A DNA stretch of 64,000 nucleotides from Flavobacteriaceae bacterium (GTDB lineage: Bacteria > Bacteroidota > Bacteroidia > Flavobacteriales > Flavobacteriaceae), in contig JAGYIX010000006.1 in assembly GCA_018402205.1 (NCBI GenBank), positions 242,641 through 306,640 of the forward strand, read 5' to 3'. Positions 18,067-26,262 of the stretch are shown one piece after another. The position numbers were made by a program, and so were the translations under genes. Every line of letters begins with the position of its first letter. The first letter of the stretch is position 1. The notes below the pieces were generated by a model. The model made no database searches and had not been told where the DNA came from. It saw only the letters and a program-made list of their open reading frames with translations.

Positions 18067-19734
18067 CTAGCTCTTTAAATTGGTGATTTGACCTTCGTTG
18101 AGTTCTAAGCTCTTGGTGCATTTAGTATTCCAATAGCTGTTATTACTTATGATCACAATAGACCATTCGTGTTTTTTATCGCATATGTAATCAATAATTT
18201 TAGTGGTCTCCTCAGGCCTAAACTGATCGAGTGGATCTTCGAGCAAAAGCATCTTGGGTTGTTTTAAAAGCGCACGAATCAAGACAATCTTTTTAGTTAC
18301 TGCATACGAAATGTGACGCCCTTCTGGACTGATCAAGGTATCTAAACCAAAGGGCAACGATCGTATAAACTCTTTTAAGCCAATCACAGTAATGAGTTCA
18401 TCAAGATAAGATTCATCTACATTTAGGTTTCCAAAGGTTAAATTTTCTCTAAGCGATCCCTCAAAAGGTACCTCATCAGAGAGCGAAAGCCCTAAATGAG
18501 TACGGTAGTGGTTCAGCTGAAGTGCCTTAAGGTTGGTGTTATCGATAAAAACCGTTCCCTTTGTTGGGGTGTTTACTCCTGCTAAAACCCGCATAAGACT
18601 AGATTTTCCTGATCCCGACACACCGCGTAGCAATACCACATCTTTGGGTTCAACACAGAAGCTTATATTGCTTAAAATCGGTTCTTCTCGCCCCTCAACT
18701 GAGTACCAAACATCGTTAAGTTCGAGTCTAAAGGGCGCTTTAAAAGCAGGAGTTTTTCCTTCTTGAGATTCTAATTTTAAATCTACAACCTCTCCCAGTT
18801 TTTCAATAGCGGTTAACATATCGTAAAGCGTCTCAAGGCTTACAATCAGTTTTTCAACGGAGTTAATTACCAATAGAATTACGATTTCGGCGGCTACGAA
18901 TTGTCCGATATTCATCTGCTGATTAAGTACTAGGGCCCCTCCAATAACCAAAAGACCAGCGGTTACTGTCACCTTGAATGCGATCATCTTTATGTACTGA
19001 AATTTGATTACCTGAAAGTGCGATTCACGCGCTTTTAAGTAGTCGCAAACCAAGGCGTCATTTTTATTAAGGGCCAGCTGGGTGTTCCCAGATACCTTAA
19101 AGCTCACGATTGAACGGGCTACTTCTTGTATCCAGTGAGCTACACGGTATTTATGCTTAGACTCTACTATCGATGTTTCTACTCCTTTCTTTACGGTATA
19201 CCTGAAAACAAAGTACATGAGCACTAATAGGCTGAGCCCAAAAATGATAAAAAACGGATGGTAGAAAGACAGTAAGATGAGCGAAAAGAAAATCTGAATT
19301 AAGGCTGTCGGAACATCGATAAGAATTTTTGAAAGTCCCTTTTGAAGGGTTAGGGTATCAAAAAATCTATTAGCCAGTTCTGGCGGATAATACTTTCGTA
19401 ACTGACTCATTCTAATCTTTGGAAAACGATAACTCAGCTCAAAACTAGATCGAGTGAAAATACGTTGCTGAAGGGTTTCAATAATGCGCAGTTGCATCAC
19501 TTGTAATGCACCTGTGAACATTACCCCAAGGGTTACTAGCACCACGAGAATCACCCAAGAGTTAGAGATTTGAGCACCTTGAATGAGATTAATGATGGCT
19601 TGTATACCCAGAGGGAGTGATAACGAGATCACCCCAGCAAAAAGTGAGTAATAGAAGATCTGATAGATGTCGCGCTTTTCGAGTTTTACCAGACCAATAA
19701 ATCGATCCCAAACGGCTTTTGTATCTATTTTCAT
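18067..19734 (-). CDS. ABC exporter, fused membrane and ATPase domains, degenerate nucleotide-binding motifs
   Basis: About 300 residues carry six membrane helices of the type I exporter fold, then an ATPase domain from about residue 335. Walker A is intact (GVSGSGKSSL). The signature is EGRHISYAVTKK in place of LSGGQ, Walker B is LLLEDPLDQ with the usual D-E order reversed, and the H-loop reads IISNNS with no histidine. There is no peptidase C39 domain. The gene partners with HlyD and TolC genes, so it belongs to a tripartite exporter; the substrate is unknown. Related degenerate ABC proteins are, to my knowledge, common in Bacteroidota, so the deviation is probably not a sequencing artefact. 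The start overlaps the TetR stop (ATGA). Confidence 0.87.
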   Translation of the reverse strand: MKIDTKAVWDRFIGLVKLEKRDIYQIFYYSLFAGVISLSLPLGIQAIINLIQGAQISNSWVILVVLVTLGVMFTGALQVMQLRIIETLQQRIFTRSSFELSYRFPKIRMSQLRKYYPPELANRFFDTLTLQKGLSKILIDVPTALIQIFFSLILLSFYHPFFIIFGLSLLVLMYFVFRYTVKKGVETSIVESKHKYRVAHWIQEVARSIVSFKVSGNTQLALNKNDALVCDYLKARESHFQVIKFQYIKMIAFKVTVTAGLLVIGGALVLNQQMNIGQFVAAEIVILLVINSVEKLIVSLETLYDMLTAIEKLGEVVDLKLESQEGKTPAFKAPFRLELNDVWYSVEGREEPILSNISFCVEPKDVVLLRGVSGSGKSSLMRVLAGVNTPTKGTVFIDNTNLKALQLNHYRTHLGLSLSDEVPFEGSLRENLTFGNLNVDESYLDELITVIGLKEFIRSLPFGLDTLISPEGRHISYAVTKKIVLIRALLKQPKMLLLEDPLDQFRPEETTKIIDYICDKKHEWSIVIISNNSYWNTKCTKSLELNEGQITNLKS

Positions 19735-20399
19735 ACGATTGTTTTTCGAACAAGTTCAATGAGAAACTGAGTAGGGCTAGCATCACCACAATTCGTGATG
19801 CTTTTAAAATGATTACCTAGAAAATGCTGATGTAGAGCTGTGTCTATAACGGTACTTGCAAGGCTCTTGCTGTAAAGGTATTTGGGAGCAACGGCCGTAA
19901 TCATCTCTTCGATGCGCAGCACGAGCCGCTTATAACTCTCAAAATTTCCTTCTTTATTTTCAAGGTCGACCTGTTTGGTTAAGAACGACTTTGAGTTTTC
20001 ATTAATCATAATACGATTTAGCGCCACCTCGTCTACATAGGTGAAGGTGTTGTCTTGAGAGACTTCTCGAGCCACTATTTCTATGGCTTTGTCGAGCTTA
20101 AGCTGAGCGTCATTAAGACTAAAAGTAGCTATGACCACCTGATACTCAATCCAGCTCCAGTACCAGGAACTCAAGTATATAAGTAGCTTGTGCTTGTTTT
20201 CAAAGTATCGGTAGATCGAACTCTCGTTTGAACCTGTGGCTTCTCCAAGTTTTTTAAAGGTGAAGGTCTCAATACCCATTTCATCGATCAGGCGTATGCT
20301 CTGTTCAATGATGCGTTTTCCCAGATCAGATGATTCAGGATCTTTAAGGTAAACTGATTTAGGTACGCTTATTCGCAAGGTTGAAAGTAATCTATCCAT
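19731..20399 (-). CDS. TetR-family transcriptional regulator of the exporter operon
   Basis: From ATG 20399 the protein is 222 residues: MDRLLSTLRISVPKSVYLKD, then the TetR helix-turn-helix IRLIDEMGIETFTFKKLGEATGSNESSIYRYFENKHKLLIY (about residues 38-78), then a helical ligand domain. A longer ORF start would add a hydrophobic tail and run through the promoter, so it was rejected. It is first in the operon and overlaps the ABC start by 4 bp. A 17-bp perfect palindrome sits over its own promoter, so autoregulation and control of the exporter are likely. Confidence 0.87.
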   Translation of the reverse strand: MDRLLSTLRISVPKSVYLKDPESSDLGKRIIEQSIRLIDEMGIETFTFKKLGEATGSNESSIYRYFENKHKLLIYLSSWYWSWIEYQVVIATFSLNDAQLKLDKAIEIVAREVSQDNTFTYVDEVALNRIMINENSKSFLTKQVDLENKEGNFESYKRLVLRIEEMITAVAPKYLYSKSLASTVIDTALHQHFLGNHFKSITNCGDASPTQFLIELVRKTIV

Positions 20400-20417
20400 A
20401 CTTGTATAATTACCATG

Positions 20418-20440
20418 CAAATATAATAGTATTACTATTA
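20418..20440 (-). promoter_or_regulatory. TetR promoter with 17-bp palindromic operator
   Basis: The minus strand has TATATTTG (20425-20418), a perfect TAnnTTTG box, and TTG 21 bp upstream. TAATAGTATTACTATTA (20424-20440) is a perfect palindrome (8 bp arms, one central base) lying between the two promoter elements, where a repressor would block RNA polymerase. Confidence 0.6.
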
Positions 20441-20485
20441 ATAATGCAACAATTGTACTAAATCCTAAAAACAAGTCTTAGTTGA

Positions 20486-21320
20486 TCATGAAAACAAGCT
20501 GAGGTCAGCTGCGCTAGTGAGGTCAGGTAGCGCTTCATGTATAAGGTGCGAATAGACGCTAAAAGGATCAGTCTTTAACGCTAGGCGAAAAGCTTCTGGA
20601 AGCTCTTTTTCTCCTCTTAAGGCATTAATGGGGCAGGCTTGTAGAGCAGGGTAAAAAGAAGGCCCGTTAACGGTGCAGAGATTCATGCTCACTCGCAAAT
20701 AGCCATTAGAGTCTCTGAAGGTATTGAGCATGCTGACTGCTGGTTTTTCGACTATATCAATCACTCTGTCTTGCGCATCAACCGACACTAAGGCAAAGGC
20801 GCTTATGCGCAGGTCGTCATACCCTAGGGCCTTAGCCTCGTAGTTGATGAGCGCGTGATCGCTGAGGTTGTGCTGGGCTGCCAAACCAAGGGCTTGGGCG
20901 CTATAGAGGTTGTCGCCATTGGCAATGACAAAGCGCTGCTTTTGCAATTGGGGGTGCTGTTCCATGGCTTGTAATACTGCATCAGCTGTGCCCATGGGCT
21001 TAAAAGTTTCCTTTGATGGAAACTGTATGGCCAACGCTATTTTGAGATCGTTAAATGAATAACTGTTTAGAAAATCGGTTCTCCACGATAAGAACGCTTC
21101 ATTTTCAGGGCTAGTTACCACTATGATCTCGCGAATGTTGGCCTCAGCGGCCTTCTAGGCACAAGCGACTGAGTAGGGGGGTTTGTGAGGGACCAAGCGG
21201 AATGAGCGATTTGTGCACCGACTGTGCCTGAGCCATGAGTGCCTGGTCGTTCAGCTCTGCAGCCGATCGCTTCATGCGTGATGAACGTCCGCCCGCCATA
21301 ATTACTAAGGTCTTGCTCAT
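20486..21320 (-). pseudogene. Sugar nucleotidyltransferase, frame broken by one extra base
   Basis: From ATG 21320 the N-terminus reads MSKTLVIMAGGRSSRMKRS, the nucleotide-binding motif of NTP transferases. The frame then ends at a TGA; reading continues in another frame from AAEANIREIIVVTSPENE, through FKPMGTADAVLQAMEQ and RFVIANGDNLY (metal-binding region), to the end. Removing one G at 21149-21155 joins them into about 278 residues. Its ATG overlaps the stop of the upstream GHMP kinase (ATGA). Kinase plus nucleotidyltransferase suggests conversion of a free sugar to a sugar-1-phosphate and then an NDP-sugar. The sugar is not identifiable. Confidence 0.75.
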
Positions 21321-22375
21321 GGGGTGATGTGTATAGAGTAAGCAGCTCGTGCCCCTTGTTTCAATAGGTTTTCTATAATTTGAGGTACTGATGCAGATTC
21401 AGCAAGTACAAAAAAACATCCGCCCCCACCTGAACCAATGACTTTGGTGGCGAGCCCTCCCGCCTTGAGCGCCACCTGCATTTGCTGTTGCATGAGCTCG
21501 GGGGTATTCTGAATGGCGGTACGAAGGTAAAACTGATGTTGGTTAATCAATTCGGCCAGTTTTGGAATAAGGTCTTGGGTGGTCGGATCTGAAAGCAGCG
21601 CAATGGCCGATTTGGTGATCTGATGGTTGGCTATTGAGGCCTGCCAATACGAATACAATTCGGTATCGAGGCGGCTTTTATAGGCCAGAATGTCGCGCAT
21701 TTGCGCGTTGTGATAAGTTAGTTCGGGTGTAATCGTTTGCACACGGGCAAGGGCTTCTAGGGCTTTTTCTTTAGCCTTGCTCAAAACGCCCACCGTTTGT
21801 TTGGCGATACCCGATTCGACCAGAATCAGCGGAAGCTGTTTGGGTCTCGGCAGTACCTCGGTGCTTCGTGAGTCAGGATAAATAACTCGTAGTTCTTCTA
21901 AGGCGATGCTGTAATGGTCCATGAGCCCTCCGGGATCTCCAAAAAAGTCTACCTCTGCCTCGTTAGCCCAATCGGCAATCTGCTGGTCTTCGATGTTTCC
22001 CGTTGCGAAGGCGCTAACGAGAAAGCGAATAAAGGCTATTACTAGGGCCGAAGATGATGAAACTCCGGCATTAACCGGAATGCTGCTGCGTATCTCAATC
22101 GCGTATCCGCTCTTGGCCACTATGCCCTTGCGCGCTAGAACGGCGAGGGTAGCGGCCAAAAAGTCACCCTTCTGAACCGACGACTCGTCGATTTGAAGGG
22201 CTAGTTCGCGCGTCTGACCGAGGTCAGTTAGCTCAAAGGTGAAACAGGATTTTTCTTGAGGTTTAGCTTCAAGGGTTAGGTAGCGGTCGATACTCGCGGC
22301 TATAACTGGAAGGCCCAGGTAGTCTTGGTGATCGCCAAAAAGACATATACGCGCAGGAACCTTTACCGTTATCAT
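21317..22375 (-). CDS. GHMP-family sugar kinase, galactokinase-like
   Basis: The 352-residue protein has the three GHMP motifs: RICLFGDHQDYLGLPVI near the N-terminus (galactokinase-type), the ATP loop SIPVNAGVSSSSALV (about residues 98-112) and the C-terminal IGSGGGGCFFVLAE. It phosphorylates a sugar at C1 or a related hydroxyl with ATP. It overlaps the nucleotidyltransferase by 4 bp. The first block has GDHQDY instead of the GEHTDY common in galactokinase, so a different sugar is possible. Confidence 0.85.
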   Translation of the reverse strand: MITVKVPARICLFGDHQDYLGLPVIAASIDRYLTLEAKPQEKSCFTFELTDLGQTRELALQIDESSVQKGDFLAATLAVLARKGIVAKSGYAIEIRSSIPVNAGVSSSSALVIAFIRFLVSAFATGNIEDQQIADWANEAEVDFFGDPGGLMDHYSIALEELRVIYPDSRSTEVLPRPKQLPLILVESGIAKQTVGVLSKAKEKALEALARVQTITPELTYHNAQMRDILAYKSRLDTELYSYWQASIANHQITKSAIALLSDPTTQDLIPKLAELINQHQFYLRTAIQNTPELMQQQMQVALKAGGLATKVIGSGGGGCFFVLAESASVPQIIENLLKQGARAAYSIHITP

Positions 22376-22440
22376 GGGTTAAAAATAATCGAAACTGCGC
22401 TTTCTTTTTTTATCTTCAGACCTATTAGCCTTTATGCTCT

Positions 22441-23826
22441 ATGAAACGCAGATCATTTATTCAGACCACTACCTTATCAGCCACTGCCCTTGGAACTATT
22501 CCTATGGCCTGTACAACCGCCACTACATCGCTCACCGATAGACCTAGCGATCAAACCTATATGGGGGCCTTTGCGGCTCCTGCACTCGAGAAAGTGAGGG
22601 CAGCATTTATCGGGCTCGGCTACCGCGGTAAGGGGCATCTCGAATTTTTTGCCAAACTGCCCAACACAGAGGTGGTTGCCCTGTCGGATCTCTACGAAGA
22701 CAACGTCAGCAAGAGCGCCGCTATTTGTGAAGAGGTAACAGGAGTAACTTGCGCGGCAGGCCTTTACTTCGGCGACCCAGAGGCTTGGAAAAAAATGCTC
22801 CAAGAAGTAAAGCCTGATGTAGTTTTTATTTCAACCAATTGGGCGAACCATGCACCGATGGCCATAGAGAGTATGCTGGCTGGGGCTCATGCCTTTGTTG
22901 AGGTGCCAATGGCCCTTACCATAGATGAGCTTTGGGATATGGTTAATACTTCTGAGCGCACCAAGCGCCACTGCATGATGATGGAAAACGTGAACTATTC
23001 GCGCGACGAATTGCTTTTCTTGAATATGTGCCGAAAGGGACTCATCGGAGAGTTGTTGCATGCCGAGGCGGCCTACATTCACGAACTGCGTTGGCAAATG
23101 AATGAGGTAGAGCGCGGAACGGGCTCGTGGCGCACCTATCACTATGCGCACAGAAACGGCAACCTGTATCCGACACACGGACTAGGTCCGGTGGCTCAAT
23201 ACATGAATATAGGGCGAACAGAAGACACCTTTAAGCGACTGACCTCTTTCTCGACCCCAGCAAGGGGAAGGCAGCGTTATGCCGAGATGAATTATCCGGC
23301 CGACCACAAATGGAATGCCCTAGACTTCAAAGGAGGAGACCTGAACACTTCGCTCATTAAAACCCATTTAGGACGCACCATTATGCTGCAATGGGACGAA
23401 ACTTCGCCTCGCCCTTATACCCGACACAATTTGATTCAGGGCACTCTGGGCACACTAGCCGGGTTTCCCACAAGAGCCGCCTTTGAGGGCGGATTTGAGG
23501 GGCTCACAGAAGACCACCACCGCTGGATTCAGGGAGAACAGCTTCAGGCGCTTTACGAAAAATACGACCATCCGCTTTACACGCGCCTAAACGTTACTGC
23601 CGCAGACAGTGGGCATGGCGGAATGGACGGTATCATGATGTACCGCATAGTAGAATGCCTTCAGCAGGGTCTTCCGCTCGATCAAAACGTGTACGAGGGG
23701 GCCTTGTGGAGCGCAGTGACCGAGCTTAGCGAGCGTTCGGTGGCTCAAGACGGCATGCCTCAAGACTTTCCAGATTTTACTAGAGGCGATTGGACCAGCA
23801 CTCCTGCGCTCGCTATAGTAGATTAA
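22441..23826 (+). CDS. Gfo/Idh/MocA family protein, GH109-like
   Basis: The 461-residue protein begins MKRRSFIQTTTLSATALG, a Tat-type signal with CTT near a lipobox. The Rossmann domain starts RAAFIGLGYRGKGHLEFF. Family GH109 features follow: NWANHAPMAIESMLAGAHAFVEVPM, MMENVNYSRDELLFLNM, and YPTHGLGPVAQYMNI. GH109 enzymes remove terminal N-acetylgalactosamine by an NAD-dependent redox mechanism; other members of this group are uncharacterised oxidoreductases. Its 3' end overlaps the convergent GntP gene by 14 bp. It is divergent from the GHMP kinase with about 65 bp between them. Confidence 0.85.
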   Translation: MKRRSFIQTTTLSATALGTIPMACTTATTSLTDRPSDQTYMGAFAAPALEKVRAAFIGLGYRGKGHLEFFAKLPNTEVVALSDLYEDNVSKSAAICEEVTGVTCAAGLYFGDPEAWKKMLQEVKPDVVFISTNWANHAPMAIESMLAGAHAFVEVPMALTIDELWDMVNTSERTKRHCMMMENVNYSRDELLFLNMCRKGLIGELLHAEAAYIHELRWQMNEVERGTGSWRTYHYAHRNGNLYPTHGLGPVAQYMNIGRTEDTFKRLTSFSTPARGRQRYAEMNYPADHKWNALDFKGGDLNTSLIKTHLGRTIMLQWDETSPRPYTRHNLIQGTLGTLAGFPTRAAFEGGFEGLTEDHHRWIQGEQLQALYEKYDHPLYTRLNVTAADSGHGGMDGIMMYRIVECLQQGLPLDQNVYEGALWSAVTELSERSVAQDGMPQDFPDFTRGDWTSTPALAIVD

Positions 23827-25138
23827 GGGCAGAAGAAATGGCATAGGCGGCCATTACTAATAGAAGGCCTACTGTGCCCTGCAAAAGGGTCGCGAAGGTG
23901 TGATAGCGGTAAGCTTCGGCCACTGTGAGGTTTCCGAACTGGGCTACTATCCAAAAGTAAGAGTCATTGGCATGAGAAACGGTCATGGCTCCTACGCCAA
24001 TGCTTAAGATCACCCAAACCTTACCCAATTCACTGTCTAGCCCCATGGCGGCCAATAACGGATACACCATGGCACTTGCCGTAATAATGGCTACCGTTGA
24101 AGATCCTTGAGCGGTTTTTAGAAAGGCGGCGATCAGAAAGACGATCACTAACCCCCATTGATTTCCTTCGAACCAGCTGCTCATATAGGTTTGAAGCTCG
24201 AGTTTGCTGATGATTAGACCCAGCGTTCCGCCCATGGCCGTTATGATAAGTATCGGAGCCGCCGTCTGAATGCCCTTGTGGATGCTCTCTTGAAAACTGA
24301 TCACCCCCGGATGGTGCAGTAGCGCGAAAGACACCATCATGCCAGCGCCAAGGGCTAGGGTAGGGTCTATCTGAACGGCTGACACAAACGCGCTCAGCGC
24401 CAATAATACGATGGGTAAAACGATCGGAGCCAGCGATAAGCCCAGCGAGGGCAAAACGATCGGCTGCTGTTCTGTTGGTTCTGTTGAGCTTTCAACAGCT
24501 GGTTCTGCTGGCTGCAGCACACTCAGATCTACACGTTTGCTCACCCATTGGGCATAGCTGGCGCCCACAAGCACCAGAACAAAGGCGATGGGTGCTCCGA
24601 GCACCATGAGTAGGCCTACATTTTCAAGCCCCAAATTGGCGGCCGCGGCCAAGGGCCCTGGGGTAGGCGGAATCAGCGTATGCGCCGCAAACAAACCAGT
24701 AGACAGGGCGATGGTTAGCGCCAGCAGCGGAACCTTCGAGCGCACCGACAGCTCTTTGTTAAGCGACGAAAGAATCACAAACGCCGAGTCGCAAAACACC
24801 GGAATAGAAACCACATAACCAATGGTGCCTAGCGCGTAGGGTAGTGGCAGGCGAGATAGGTATTTGAGTAGCGATTGGGCAATTCGTTGGGTAGCCCGTG
24901 TATGTTCGAGCACGGCGCCGATGATTGATCCGAATAATATTAAAAGACCAATACTGGCGGTTGTTTTTCCGAACCCTTCACTCAAAAGCCCTCCGAGTTG
25001 GGCAAGCGGAATACCGGTAAGCAAGGCGAGCATCACACTGGCTAGTAACAACACAAAGAAAGCCGGCCATTTGAGCTTGGTGGTGCCGTAAATGATCCAC
25101 AAAATTACCCCAGCAAGGGCCAAGAGTGCCTGAGTCAT
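23813..25138 (-). CDS. GntP-family gluconate/glycerate:H+ symporter
   Basis: The 441-residue protein has 12 or more hydrophobic segments and the GntP signatures FGSIIGAVLEHTRA, HTLIPPTPGPLAAAANL and SHANDSYFWIVAQFG. It imports sugar acids with protons through the inner membrane. It is the last gene of an operon with glycerate kinase and GapN, with a 4-bp overlap with the kinase, so glycerate is the most likely substrate. A Pro/Gln/Glu-rich cytoplasmic loop (about residues 210-230) interrupts the helices. Confidence 0.92.
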   Translation of the reverse strand: MTQALLALAGVILWIIYGTTKLKWPAFFVLLLASVMLALLTGIPLAQLGGLLSEGFGKTTASIGLLILFGSIIGAVLEHTRATQRIAQSLLKYLSRLPLPYALGTIGYVVSIPVFCDSAFVILSSLNKELSVRSKVPLLALTIALSTGLFAAHTLIPPTPGPLAAAANLGLENVGLLMVLGAPIAFVLVLVGASYAQWVSKRVDLSVLQPAEPAVESSTEPTEQQPIVLPSLGLSLAPIVLPIVLLALSAFVSAVQIDPTLALGAGMMVSFALLHHPGVISFQESIHKGIQTAAPILIITAMGGTLGLIISKLELQTYMSSWFEGNQWGLVIVFLIAAFLKTAQGSSTVAIITASAMVYPLLAAMGLDSELGKVWVILSIGVGAMTVSHANDSYFWIVAQFGNLTVAEAYRYHTFATLLQGTVGLLLVMAAYAISSALNLL

Positions 25139-26262
25139 AAGGGCAGTTGAGTTTGGTAAAAATAAAAGAAACGCTTCACGGCCTCTTGCAGTAAATTGGC
25201 CGCTTGAGCTTTGCTTTCTGCTAGCGAAATAGGCCCTGATTGTATGCTAAAAATGCCGTGAACCCCCATTTCGTAGAGGTCTTCAAACGGACCCTCTAAT
25301 GCTCCGGCAAAAACGATCAGTGGCTTTTTCAGTGCCTTGCATTTGAGGCCAAGTGCGCTGGGCAGCTTGCCGTGAATGCTTTGCCCGTCGAGCTGTCCTT
25401 CTGCGGTGATCACAAGGTCGGCCTCAGCAATTTTTTCATCGAGACGGGCCAGGTCTGAGAGCAATTCGAAGCCGGAGTCTATTTGGGCCCCGAGCAAGGC
25501 GTGAAGGGCGGCGGCGCAGCCGCCGGCCGCCCCTCCTTTAGGTACGTTGGCACAATCGACTTGGCTAAGCGCATTGGCCTTTTGGGCAAAATTATAGAGC
25601 GCCTTCTCGAGTAGCGCTACTGTGGCGGGGTCGGCTCCCTTTTGAGGGGCAAAGGTGTGCGTTGCCCCGTTTGGGCCTAATAGTGGGTGGTCTACATCGC
25701 TGGCTACGCGCAGCTCAAAGCGCATAACGGCCTCTACATCTATGTGAGCGAGTCGTTCAAGTGCGGCTCCACCGGGCTCGAGCGGCTCACCGTCTTCATC
25801 GCTAAAGAGTGCCCCTAGGGCGCTCAGAAGCCCGGTGGCGGCATCGTTGGTGGCGCTTCCGCCTAGCCCCAGATAGATTTGGGTGCAGCCAGAATTAAGG
25901 GCGTGTTTGATTTGAAGTCCGCTTCCGTAGGTTGAGGTGATTCTAGGGTCGCGCAGCTCGGCCTCAATTTGGGCGAGGCCAGAGGCTTGAGACAGTTCGA
26001 TCCAAGCTGCGGGGCGGTCTTTAAACTTGAAGTAAGGCGCGCGAATGGGGCGGCCTAGGGCATCGACGGTCTGCACCTCTACACGAGACCCATCGAAAAG
26101 AGTTTCTAGAAGATCTATTGCGCCTTCGCCTCCGTCTGAAAAGGGCAATTTATTCACTTCAGTTACCCGATCGAATCCTTGAAGCCCGTCCGCTATGGCT
26201 TTAGCCACCTCTACCGCTGAAAGGCTTTCTTTAAAAGAGTCAGGAACAACCAGTATACGCAT
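25135..26262 (-). CDS. Glycerate kinase, GarK/GlxK type
   Basis: The 375-residue protein begins MRILVVPDSFKESLSAVEVA, the hallmark of glycerate kinase type 1. It continues with KLPFSDGGEGAIDLL, YLGLGGSATNDAATGLLSALG and KGGAAGGCAAALHALLGA, and VITAEGQLDGQSIHGKLP near the C-terminus. It phosphorylates D-glycerate, usually to 2-phosphoglycerate. It overlaps GntP by 4 bp and the amidohydrolase by 1 bp. Confidence 0.94.
   Translation of the reverse strand: MRILVVPDSFKESLSAVEVAKAIADGLQGFDRVTEVNKLPFSDGGEGAIDLLETLFDGSRVEVQTVDALGRPIRAPYFKFKDRPAAWIELSQASGLAQIEAELRDPRITSTYGSGLQIKHALNSGCTQIYLGLGGSATNDAATGLLSALGALFSDEDGEPLEPGGAALERLAHIDVEAVMRFELRVASDVDHPLLGPNGATHTFAPQKGADPATVALLEKALYNFAQKANALSQVDCANVPKGGAAGGCAAALHALLGAQIDSGFELLSDLARLDEKIAEADLVITAEGQLDGQSIHGKLPSALGLKCKALKKPLIVFAGALEGPFEDLYEMGVHGIFSIQSGPISLAESKAQAANLLQEAVKRFFYFYQTQLPL

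Noticed and set aside
19734..20474. Longer N-terminus of the TetR protein
   Set aside because: The 25 extra residues are hydrophobic and encoded by the promoter and palindrome; ATG 20399 gives a normal TetR start.
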